Part shown: one piece after another, positions 54,903 through 64,000 of the stretch
Position numbering within the stretch: position 1 is the first letter of the stretch
Layout of the letters: each line of letters starts with the position of its first letter
Source: Enterovibrio sp. JCM 19048
Lineage (GTDB): Bacteria; Pseudomonadota; Gammaproteobacteria; Enterobacterales; Vibrionaceae
DNA: 64,000 nucleotides
Direction: 5' to 3'
Assembly (NCBI GenBank): GCA_001310415.1
Contig: BAXE01000011.1
Location: 1 to 64,000, forward strand
Notes under the pieces: model-generated
What the model saw: only the letters and a program-made list of their open reading frames with translations
Databases searched by the model: none
What the model was told of the DNA's origin: nothing
Position numbers and translations under genes: made by a program

Positions 54903-55569
54903 TCAGCGTTTGAGGTAGCGGTCGAAGTCGATATTGGTCACGCCAACCACCGCCTGAATGCGGTTATGCACCCCGAGCTTTTTCAATATCGCCGACACGT
55001 GGGACTTTACCGTGGTCTCGGAAATATTGAGGTCATAGGCGATCTGCTTGTTGGCCGCGCCCTGTGCCATGGATTTCAGCACCAGCAACTGGCGGCGGGT
55101 CAGGGTATGGAGCATTTCCGGGGAAAACTGGGGCTCGTCCTTACGCCGCGGGCTGGTGTCGCCATGCTTTCGGCGCGGATAATATCGGCGGGCAGATACA
55201 CATGACCTCCGAGGATTTGCTCAAACGCTTCGCGCATTTTCTCCCTTGGCGCGCTTTTAGCGATAAAGCCACCGCACCGTAGGCGATGGTTTGCAGGATA
55301 ATTTGTTTGTTGGTTTCGGCAGAAATAATAGCGACGGGAATAGTAGGAAACTGGTTTCTCAGCTCCAATAGCCCTTTGAGTCCCGCCATACCCGGCATAT
55401 TGAGATCGAGCAGGATCAGGTCGAGATCAGGGTGGGTGCTTGCCAGTGACAGTGTGTGTTCAATGTCCTCTGACTGCAAAATCTCGCTGTCGTCATAGCC
55501 ATCACGGATCACCGCTATTAACGCATCACGAAACAGCGGATGATCATCGGCAACGAGAAACTTGAACAT
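54903..55569 (-). CDS. LuxR-family response regulator, ErdR/AgmR-like (two frame breaks)
   Basis: Receiver domain with phosphorylation Asp in [16 protein letters not shown] and a C-terminal LuxR helix-turn-helix ([39 protein letters not shown]). Breaks near 55274 and 55157 lie in the receiver end and linker. Restored length is 222 residues. Similar regulators (AgmR, ErdR) control PQQ-linked ethanol oxidation in Pseudomonas. Divergent from the FIST-kinase pair across 296 bases. Confidence 0.88.
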
Positions 55570-55865
55570 AACTTCATCCCTTTTTAGTCACGCCGACGCC
55601 TTCCCGGCGACAGCGGTAATTCAACATGCGACAGCGGCGAAACGGTCTCTCCAGCCGTCAGTTCGCCTGAGCGCAAATCAGAATCGTCTCCCGATAATCA
55701 GTGTAGTGACCCTGATTCCATTTGTGACCAAGTGCCTGTCACGTTTTTGATACTTTTGATATGCGAAGTTTGCAAAATTGTTAATTTCCTTCCTAAGTAT
55801 GACGCGGATACGCCGACGAAGCGATTAAACTAAAGGTGGATAAAAGGATATGAGCAGGAGAGCAC

Positions 55866-57066
55866 ATGGCCGCGCTTCAACCGCTGGCGCCTCAACGCGC
55901 CATCTTCAGTGCTGCAACGTACCAACTGGATGCCACCAAGGCAGCCAGAGAACTCGCGTTGCAGCTGGATCGGGAGGAGATCGGCTTTGTCATCTTCTTC
56001 TGTTCGTCGGCGTACGATCTTGATGCGCTGGGGCGCGAAATGCGTCACGCTTTTACCCGTTGTGAAGTGATGGGGTGCACCACTGCCGGGGAGATCACCC
56101 CCTCGGCTACGCCAAAAGTAGTATCAGTGCGCTGGGGTTCTCCCGCCGGGACTTCAAGGTCAGCGGCAGGCGGGTTCCCCTCGAAGGTTTCGATCTCCAG
56201 GCGGCGCAGCTGTGTGTCAGCTCCCTGATTGAGCAGTGCCAGAGTGGCCTGAAGGCCCCGATCAACGGCAACACTTTTGTTCTTACCCTGATTGATGGCC
56301 TCTCCCCGAATGAAGAACGCTTTCTGGTGACCCTGGATACGGCGCTCGGCCGGTTGCCCCATTTCGGTGGCTCGGCAGGGGATGACGTTAACCTTGCCAA
56401 TACCCATGTCTACAGCGACGGTGCTTTCCACGCTGAATCGGCGATCGTGGTGATGTTCAATACCCACTGCCCGTTTGAGGTGTTCACCACTCACCATATC
56501 GAGAGTCTCGACAGCAAGCTGGTGGTGACACAGGCCGACAGCACGGCAAGGCGGGTCTATGAATTCAATGCAGAACCGGCGGCGGAGGTCTATGCCCGTG
56601 AAGCGGGGATCACCCTCGAAGATCTGAGACCGGAGATCTACGCCCTGCATCCGCTCGCGGTGCTGATTGGCGATCAGTATTACGTCCGTTCGATCCAGAA
56701 AGTAAACGAAGATCGGAGCCTGGATTTTACTGCGCGGTGGATGACGGGATTGTGGTGACGGCGATGCGCCCGGGCGATCTGTTTGCTGATATGGAAGCCA
56801 AGCTGAAAGCCATCGAAGCGCGTATTGGTGAGCCTGAGCTGACTTTTGCCTGCGACTGTTTCCTGCGCCGCCTTGAAATCGAACAACACATGATGCGCGA
56901 TACGGCCAAACAGATTTTCAGCCGCTTCAATCTGGTGGGTTTCAATACCTACGGTGAACAGTTGAACGGCATCCATATGAACCAGACCCTGACCGGGGTG
57001 ATGATTGGCCGCCCGCCGCTTGAATCACCGCCGGCAGCGCTCGATATTGCGCGTAAGGCAGGTTAG
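55866..57066 (+). CDS. FIST-domain sensor protein, NosP-like (two frame breaks)
   Basis: FIST_N (about residues 30-215) and FIST_C (220-370) domains: EIGFVIFFCSSAYDLDALG, VMGCTTAGEITPLGY, DGLSPNEERFLVTL, HFGGSAGDDVNLANTHVY, and EQLNGIHMNQTLTGVMIG. In Pseudomonas aeruginosa the FIST protein NosP (PA1975) binds haem, senses nitric oxide and regulates the adjacent kinase NahK. Breaks near 56101 (C-run) and 56728 (T-run). Restored length is 400 residues. AGGAG lies six bases before the ATG. Only one base separates it from the kinase gene. Confidence 0.85.
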
Positions 57067-57067
57067 C

Positions 57068-59698
57068 TTGAGTGAATCGAAAGCAGCGTTGCAGGCGCGA
57101 ATTGCTGAGCTGGAAGCGGAAAACAGCCGCCAGAAAAAGATCATTGATGCCTTGGTGCGTCGCGCCGAGCAGGGCGGGTGTGGTCAGGTTGATGCCTGGG
57201 GTGCCTTTCAGCATTCCGTGGTGCTTGCCGATCAGGTGCGGGAGAAAACCGAGGAGCTGAATCAGGCGCTCCATTCGATTGAGTCAGCCAACCGCGAACT
57301 GATGCTCGCCAAACAGCAGGCCGAGCAGGCACACCAACGCTTTATTGATGCTATTGAGTCCATTACTGACGCTTTGCCCTGTTTAACGCTGACCGCGAGC
57401 TGGTGTATTCCAACAGCCGTTTCCAGCGTTACTGGCGTGACAACGACGTGTCGCTGGCTTCTCCCTCCCTGACGCCGGAAAAACTGCGCGCACTGGCGGA
57501 AGACCACGGCCTTATCGTGCGGGAGCAAGGGCATGGACGCAATGGTCATACCCTCAGGCTGCAAAACGGGCGCTGGCTGCAGATCAAGGAGCGCCAGACC
57601 AGTAACGGTGGCCTGGTGATGCTCTATGCCGATATCACCCAGCTGAAGCGGGCGGAAACCGCACGATTTGAGGCGGCGATGGCGGAGAAAAGCCGCATCC
57701 TGCAAAACATGGTGGATAACCTGTCTCAAGGGGTGTTGATGGTCAGCACCGGTGGCGAGGTTCAGGTGTTCAACCACCGCTTTATCGACATGAGCGGACT
57801 GGATCAGAACACGCTTAACGGTGCGCTGGTGGATGAATTGATGAGGGATTGCCCGGTGACATTGTGGCGGATCGGGCGCAGCGGTATCCGTCCGCCGGAA
57901 GGGATCCGGGTGCAGACCCTGCCGGATGGTCGCGTGATTGAGGTGCGCAGCCACGCCATGGACGATGGCGGTTACGTTAACACCTACACTGACATCACCC
58001 AGCGCTATCTGGATGCCAAGGAGTTGCGGGAAACCGAGCAGTGGCTCCGGCTGATCACGGACAATGTTCCGGCGCTCATCGCTTACGTGGGCGATGACCT
58101 TCGCTACCAGTTCACCAACCGTGCCTACGACGAGTGGTATGGCTATCCGCGCGGCGCCTGATTGGTCAGCACATTTCTGTCTCGCGCAGCATGTCGACCT
58201 TTGAAGCGTTGCGACCCTACGTGGAGCGGGCGTTGGCCGGTGAGTCGGTGGTGTTTGAGCTGGAGGAATACAACGCCTTCGGTGAAGCGCGCTATGTGGT
58301 TAAAAGCTACGTGCCCAACCAGGGAACCAACGGCAAGACAACCGGCTTGTTCGTGCTTAACTGGGACATTACCGAACGCAAACAGAGCGCCCAGAAGCTG
58401 GAACAGGCATACCAGACCCTGGAGCTTCGGGTGCAGGAGCGCACCGCCCAGTTGCAGACCCTTAATGACCAGCTTCAGGAAGAAGTGGAAGAGCGCCGCA
58501 CCATTCAGGAACGTTTGCTGGAAACCAAAAAAGAAGCCGAGCGTGCCAACCTGTCCAAAACCAAATTCCTGGCGGCCATCAGCACGATTTACTGCAACCG
58601 CTGAATGCGGCGCAATTGTACCTTGGCTCACTGCTCAGCCACCGGATGTCGCCATCGGCGCGCAAACTGGTGACGTCACTGGCGCACTCACTGGCAGATG
58701 TGGAATCGCTTATCACGACCCTGGTTGATATCTCCAAGCTGGATGCTGGGGTGGTGCGGGCGGACAAACAGTCGTTCCCCATCAGCGATTTACTCGACAA
58801 CATCGCCGATGATTTCAGCCATGCCGCCGAAAATGGCCGGGTTGAAGTGCGCTACGTGCACAGCTCCGCCAATGTCTTTACCGATTCCCAGTTACTGGCG
58901 CGGATTGTGCGCAACCTGATGACCAATGCGCTGCGTTACACGCCTTCCGGGAAAATCCTGCTGGGTTGCCGCCGCTGCCGTGACGGTTTGCGCATTGAAG
59001 TGGTGGATACCGGTGTCGGTATCCCGGAAGACAAAAAGAATGAAATCTTCCAGGAGTTCAAACGCCTGACATCCAATCAGGATAAGAACCACACCCAGCT
59101 TGGCCTTGGGCTGGCGATAGTGGACAAGATTGCCGGGGTGTTGGGGCACACGGTTTCGGTGGACTCCCAACCCGGCGTCGGGTCGCGCTTTTCTGTGCTG
59201 GTGCCTTACGGCTCGGCGCAGACGCCAACGCTTCGCAACAACATTGAATCCCTGGTCACCGACACCAGCATGATGCTGCAGGGCGCGCGGGTGTGGGTCA
59301 TCGACAACGACCAGAATATCTGCAATGCCATGCAGGAGCTGCTGCAGCGTTGGGGCTGTGAGGTGCTGTGCGCCGCTTCGCTGGAAGAGCTGCAAATCCA
59401 GTGTGATACGGTGCAGACGCCGGTAGAGCTGTTGATTGCCGATTACCACCTCGACAACGATGTCACCGGGATTGCGCTGGCGCAGTCAATCAACGCACAT
59501 CGTATGCAGCCGATCCCGACCGTGATTGTCACCGCCAACCGCAGTGAAGAGTTACAGCATCAGGCGCGGGAAAACGGCTACCTGGTGCTGCATAAGCCGG
59601 TTTCCCCGATGCGGCTGAAAATGACCATGGTGCACCTGCTCAGCGGCGATCCCCAGGATCTGCCGCCGACGGTGCTGGCGGCGTCTCAACATCGGTAA
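57068..59698 (+). CDS. PAS hybrid sensor histidine kinase, NahK/ErcS'-like (TTG start, three frame breaks)
   Basis: Repaired length 877 residues. N-terminal coiled coil (about 5-100), three PAS regions (AFALFNADRELVYSNSRF; MSGLDQNTLNGALVDEL; ALIAYVGDDLRYQFTNRAYD), second coiled coil, dimerisation/phosphoacceptor SHDLLQPLNAA, ATPase motifs NLMTNALRYTPSG and DTGVGIPEDKKNEIF, and a C-terminal receiver with Asp in LLIADYHLDND. Breaks near 57375, 58156 and 58583; the last is within the phosphoacceptor motif. The start at TTG 57068 directly follows the FIST gene stop. No membrane segment seen: cytosolic. Confidence 0.88.
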
Positions 59699-59799
59699 TG
59701 GGCTTTCTGGCAGACCATTAAGCGCCAGACTATGCTTTTTGATACGAAACCATTGGGAAAATTGTGCCCCGATGTTTTGGGCTGAAGCAGGTACGTACT

Positions 59800-60030
59800 A
59801 TGACAAAAACGGAACTTCGCTCGCTGTACGGTCAGCGTATGTTGGTTGAGGCGCTGGTTGAACCCTCGCTGTCCAGTGATGGCTGGATTGTTGAGTTCCG
59901 CCATGCCCGTGGCGGTCTGGTGCCATTGACTGATGGCAACGGTATTGAACAGTGTTTTGGCGATGTGGACATGGCCACTGAAAATGCGCTGGATGTTGGC
60001 TTTCAGCAGGTGCGGATTATCGACAGCTGA
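59800..60030 (+). CDS. Uncharacterised 76-residue protein
   Basis: Intact from ATG 59800. Sequence begins [20 protein letters not shown] and ends with an alternating hydrophobic strand (FQQVRIIDS). It contains a [20 protein letters not shown] motif. No signal or membrane segment; likely a small alpha/beta cytosolic protein. Its place between the PQQ regulators and cysJ suggests it belongs to the conserved backbone. I do not recognise a family. Confidence 0.65.
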   Translation: MTKTELRSLYGQRMLVEALVEPSLSSDGWIVEFRHARGGLVPLTDGNGIEQCFGDVDMATENALDVGFQQVRIIDS

Positions 60031-60265
60031 TTATTGCCTTGCCACAACACACTTTTGCGTCACCTCCTTTTTACTCTTTACGTCTATCCCCCCTGATGCA
60101 GCAGCACTGAAGCCAGTGCTGTTGCGGCTCTATCCTGATAGCGCACCGCGGAACCCTGAATATCCCCATCAAACCCTTGGTTATAAAACATGCGTTTCTA
60201 TTCTTTCTAGTTATTACGGTGAGTGGCTAATCTATGCTCACGCAATAATAAAGGGATGTCGTGTC

Positions 60266-62087
60266 ATGTTACTCAAGGAACTCTCTGCGCTGGCCAGTCC
60301 GCTCAATGATCAGCAGATTGGTCAACTGCAAAAGACGGTGGCAGATTTGTCACCACAACAGCTGGCCTGGATCAGTGGCTATTTTTGGGGCTTAAGCCAA
60401 ACGCCGGCCGCGGCAGGAGCAACCCCACAACCGCTGGCTGCAGCCGTGGCAACGGCGGCAAAACCCGCCGGTAAGCTGACCATTATTTATGCCTCCCAAA
60501 CCGGCAATGCCAAAGGTGTGGCAAAGTCTTTGGAAGCGGCAGCGCAGGCAGACGGCATCGAGGTTTCCCTCTATTCAGCTGACGATTACAAGCCACGCGA
60601 TCTGGCCAAGGAAACCCATCTGGTGATCGTTGCCTCCACCAACGGTGAAGGCGAGCCACCTGATAACGCCATTTCCCTGCACGAATTCCTGCAATCGAAA
60701 AAAGCGCCCAAGCTGCACAAGCTGCAATATGCGGTATTGGGACTGGGTGACTCCAGCTATGAGTTTTTCTGCCAGACCGGTAAAGACTTCGACACCTTCC
60801 TGTCCAAACTGGGTGCCAAAGCGATCACGCCACGTATCGACTGTGATGTTGACTATGAAGGCGATGCAGAGCGTTGGCGTTCAGACGTGCTGGGCAAGGT
60901 AAAAGAAACCATCGGTGGTGGTGCCAGCGAAGTGGTCGTACCGCTGCATGCAGCAAGCACCGTTGGCGCGGCATCGGCTTACAGTAAGCAAAATCCGTAC
61001 ACCGCAGATCTGGTCACCAACAGAAAATCACGGGGCGTGATTCGGGCAAAGACGTGCGCCATATCGAAATAGATTTGGGTGAGTCTGGCCTGACTTACCA
61101 GCCGGGCGATGCTCTGGGCGTTTACTACACCAACAGTCCTGCGTTGGTGGACGAGATACTGGCGAAAGCCGGACTGACTGGCGACGAGATAGTGGAAGTG
61201 GTCGATGAATCCCTCACTGTGCGTCAGGCATTGATTGAGAAGTTTGAAATTACCGCGTCCAACCCGCAGCAGGTCGCGGCCTTCGCCGAGCTTTCCGGCA
61301 GCAAGAAGCTGCAAAAGCTGGCTGAAGACAAAGACAAGCTGCGTCAGTACGCCAACAACACCCAGGTGCTGATGTACTGGGCGAGAAGAAAACAAAACTG
61401 ACTGCCGAGCAACTGGTTGGCTTGCTGCGCAAACTGACGCCGCGCTTGTATTCCATCGCTTCAAGCCAGGAAGAAGTCGGCGAAGAAGTGCACCTGACTG
61501 TCGGTCTGGTGGAATTTGAGAACGGTAATAACACCCGTGTTGGCGGCGCGTCCGGTTTCCTGGCACAGCGCGCTGAAGAGTCTGGTGAAGTGAAGGTCTT
61601 TATCGAGCATAACGACAACTTCAAACTGCCTGCTGACGACGAGGCACCGGTTATCATGGTGGGGCCGGGAACAGGTATCGCACCATTCCGCGCTTTCCTT
61701 CAGGAGCGTGATGCGCGCGGTGCAGAAGGGAAAAACTGGCTTTTCTTCGGTGACCGTACCTTCACTCAGGACTTCCTGTATCAGGTGGAGTGGCAGAAAT
61801 ACCTCAAAGACGGTGTGCTGACTGAGATTGATCTGGCGTTCAGCCGTGATCAGGTAGAAAAAGTGTACGTTCAGGATAAGATCCTCGCTAAAGGTCAGGC
61901 GGTTTGGCAATGGCTGCAGGACGGCGCGTACCTCTACATTTGTGGTGACGCAACCCGTATGGCCAAAGATGTGCACGAAGCCCTGATCACTGTGATTGAA
62001 CAACATGGCGGCAAGAGCCGAGAAGACGCAGAAAACTATTTGAACGAACTGCGTAAAGCCAAGCGCTATCAAAAGGATGTGTATTAA
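60266..62087 (+). CDS. cysJ: Sulfite reductase flavoprotein CysJ (two frame breaks)
   Basis: Passes electrons from NADPH through FAD and FMN to CysI. ATG 60266 opens [21 protein letters not shown] domain [18 protein letters not shown] and [22 protein letters not shown] motif [14 protein letters not shown] site [18 protein letters not shown]. Breaks at about 61021 (CC read as C) and 61371 (GG read as G). Restored length is 607 residues (E. coli 599). Its stop overlaps the cysI start by one base. Confidence 0.96.
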
Positions 62088-63805
62088 TGAGCGACAAGCA
62101 AATTGTGTTGGGCGAAGAGCTGGGCCCATTGTCAGACAACGAGCGTCTTAAGCGGGAAAGTAATTTTTTACGCGGCACCATCGAGCAGGATCTGGCTGAT
62201 CCGGTCACCGGTGGTTTTACCGCCGATAACTTCCAGTTGATCCGATTCCATGGCATGTATCAACAGGACGATCGCGATATCCGTGCTGAGCGCCAGAAAC
62301 AGAAACTGGAGCCGTTGCACAATGTGATGCTGCGTGCACGTATGCCGGGCGGGATCATCACGCCCAAGCAGTGGCTGGCGATTGACGAGTTTGCAACTGA
62401 CCACACCATGTATGGCAGTATCCGTCTGACCACGCGCCAGACGTTCCAGTTTCACGGTGTGTTGAAGCCAAACATCAAGCTGATGCACCAGACCCTGAAC
62501 AAGATTGGTATCGACTCGATTGCCACGGCGGGTGACGTTAACCGTAACGTGCTGTGTACCTCGAACCCGGTAGAGTCTGAGCTGCACCAGGAAGCCTACG
62601 AGTGGGCGAAGAAGATCAGTGAACACCTGCTGCCGAAAACCCGTGCCTATGCCGAAATCTGGTTGAACGGTGAGAAGGTGGAAGGGCATCAGGATGAAGA
62701 GCCAATCCTGGGTTCCAACTATCTGCCACGTAAATTTAAAACCACTGTCGTGATCCCACCGCAAAATGATGTGGATGTGCACGCCAATGACCTTAACTTT
62801 GTGGCGATTGCCGACAACGGCAAACTGGTTGGCTTTAACGTGCTGGTGGGCGGCGGCCTGGCCATGACCCACGGCGACACGGCAACCTATCCGCGTAAGG
62901 CTGACGACCTGGGGTATATCCCTCTAGCGAAAACGCTGGACGTGGCGGCGGCAGTGGTGTCGACCCAGCGTGATTGGGGTAACCGTTCAAACCGTAAGAA
63001 TGCCAAGACCAAGTACACCCTGGATCGCGTCGGTACTGATGTGTTCAAGGCCGAAGTGGAAAAACGTGCAGGTGTGACGTTTGAGGCGAGCCGTCCGTAT
63101 GAGTTTACCGGCCGCGGAGATCGTATCGGTTGGGTAGAAGGCATTGATGGAAAACATCACCTGACCCTGTTTATCGAAAATGGTCGTTTGCTGGATTACC
63201 CGGGCAAGCCACTCAAAACCGGCGTGGCCGAAATTGCCAAAATCCACAAGGGGGATTTTCGCATGACCGCCAACCAGAACCTGATTGTGGCGGGCGTGTC
63301 GAGATCCAACAAAGCCAAGATAGAGAAGATTGCCCGCGAGCACGGACTGATGGATGATGGCGTCAGTGAGCAGCGTAAAAACTCCATGGCGTGTGTGGCT
63401 TTCCCAACCTGTCCGCTGGCGATGGCGGAAGCTGAACGTTTCCTGCCGGGTTTTGTGACCGAGCTGGAAGGGGTGCTGGAAAAACACGGTGTGGGTGATG
63501 AGCACATCATCTTCCGTGTCACTGGCTGCCCAAACGGCTGTGGCCGCGCGATGCTGGCGGAAATTGGTCTGGTGGGTAAAGCTCCTGGCCGTTACAACCT
63601 GCACCTTGGCGGAAACCGCGAAGGGACACGTGTGCCTAAAATGTACAAAGAGAACATCACCGATGCGCAGATCCTGGAAGAGATCGACGCACTGGTCGGG
63701 CGCTGGGCGACAGAGCGCAACGACGGCGAAGGCTTCGGTGATTTTGTTATCCGCGCCGGTATCATCGCGGAAGTGAAAGTCTCTAAGAGGGATTTCTATG
63801 CCTAA
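62087..63805 (+). CDS. cysI: Sulfite reductase haemoprotein CysI
   Basis: Reduces sulfite to sulfide in assimilatory sulfur metabolism, with sirohaem and a 4Fe-4S cluster. 572 residues, intact. Cluster/sirohaem Cys in [17 protein letters not shown] and [17 protein letters not shown]; sirohaem contacts near [15 protein letters not shown]. Overlaps both neighbours, so translation is coupled across cysJIH. Confidence 0.99.
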   Translation: MSDKQIVLGEELGPLSDNERLKRESNFLRGTIEQDLADPVTGGFTADNFQLIRFHGMYQQDDRDIRAERQKQKLEPLHNVMLRARMPGGIITPKQWLAIDEFATDHTMYGSIRLTTRQTFQFHGVLKPNIKLMHQTLNKIGIDSIATAGDVNRNVLCTSNPVESELHQEAYEWAKKISEHLLPKTRAYAEIWLNGEKVEGHQDEEPILGSNYLPRKFKTTVVIPPQNDVDVHANDLNFVAIADNGKLVGFNVLVGGGLAMTHGDTATYPRKADDLGYIPLAKTLDVAAAVVSTQRDWGNRSNRKNAKTKYTLDRVGTDVFKAEVEKRAGVTFEASRPYEFTGRGDRIGWVEGIDGKHHLTLFIENGRLLDYPGKPLKTGVAEIAKIHKGDFRMTANQNLIVAGVSRSNKAKIEKIAREHGLMDDGVSEQRKNSMACVAFPTCPLAMAEAERFLPGFVTELEGVLEKHGVGDEHIIFRVTGCPNGCGRAMLAEIGLVGKAPGRYNLHLGGNREGTRVPKMYKENITDAQILEEIDALVGRWATERNDGEGFGDFVIRAGIIAEVKVSKRDFYA

Positions 63806-64000
63806 ATTTCAACTGTCCGATCTGCTGGGCCTGACCAAGCACAACAGATAATGGAGCTGGCGCCCATAAACGCTGAGCTGGAAAGCCTGTCAGCGCAGGA
63901 GCGGGTTCGGTGGGCGTTGGAAAACCTGCAGGGCGAATTCGCCCTCTCTTCAAGCTTTGGTATTCAGGCGGCAGTGATGTTGCACCTGGTGACGCAGGAA
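63798..64000 (+). CDS. cysH: Phosphoadenylylsulfate reductase CysH (partial, frame break)
   Basis: Reduces PAPS to sulfite using thioredoxin. Only the first about 68 codons are in the window: [14 protein letters not shown], then after a break near 63849 [20 protein letters not shown] and [18 protein letters not shown], the nucleotide-binding start of the family. Eight bases overlap cysI. Truncated by the window end. Confidence 0.93.

Noticed and set aside
38146..59698. Integrative element with attachment sites
   Set aside because: No integrase, transposase, tRNA-end duplication or flanking direct repeat was found at either edge of the PQQ block.

Overview
The window looks like a chromosomal segment of a Vibrionaceae-type gammaproteobacterium (Grimontia/Enterovibrio/Photobacterium-like; genus not resolvable from this alone). 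The evidence is the gene order tRNA-Gly array - queG - nnrD - tsaE - amiB - mutL - miaA - hfq - hflX - hflKC - purA - motX - nsrR - rnr - rlmB - rpsF - priB - rpsR - rplI - dnaB - alr - pgi - cheX - zur - dusA - pspG - cysJIH, the sodium-driven flagellar gene motX, and an OmpU-type porin.

Layout. 1-962: end of a tRNA-Gly array (two intact genes, one remnant), then a non-coding stretch rich in DnaA boxes in the position of the E. coli datA locus. 963-16890: the amiB-mutL-miaA-hfq-hfl superoperon, purA, motX behind a textbook sigma-28 promoter, and divergent hmp/nsrR with two tandem NsrR operators. 16999-23392: RNase R, RlmB, a DUF5666 lipoprotein and the S6-PriB-S18-L9 operon. 23393-38081: DnaB, alanine racemase, outer-membrane barrels, Pgi, CheX, Zur, porin, YqhD, DusA and PspG behind a sigma-54 promoter.

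38146-59698: a compact 21.5-kb PQQ-dependent alcohol-oxidation locus set into this backbone. It has a leftward operon (substrate-binding protein, beta-propeller, ABC ATPase, ABC permease), a rightward set (PedF-type cytochrome c, MoxJ-like binding protein, quinoprotein alcohol dehydrogenase, aldehyde dehydrogenase, NosR/NirI-like flavo-iron-sulfur membrane protein, pqqABCDE, PqqF-like peptidase), and regulators (LuxR response regulator divergent from a FIST/NosP-like protein and a PAS hybrid kinase resembling NahK/ErcS'). The dehydrogenase has an Asp two residues after the catalytic Asp, the signature of lanthanide-dependent enzymes. 59800-64000: a small orphan ORF and cysJIH, cut by the window end.

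Quality warning. About 60 single-base (rarely two-base) frame breaks interrupt roughly 30 conserved genes. Almost all are losses inside short homopolymer runs. Restoring the inferred bases gives whole-codon reading frames of normal family length, and conserved sequence continues on both sides of each break. I treat them as probable sequencing errors and annotate whole genes, giving the break positions.
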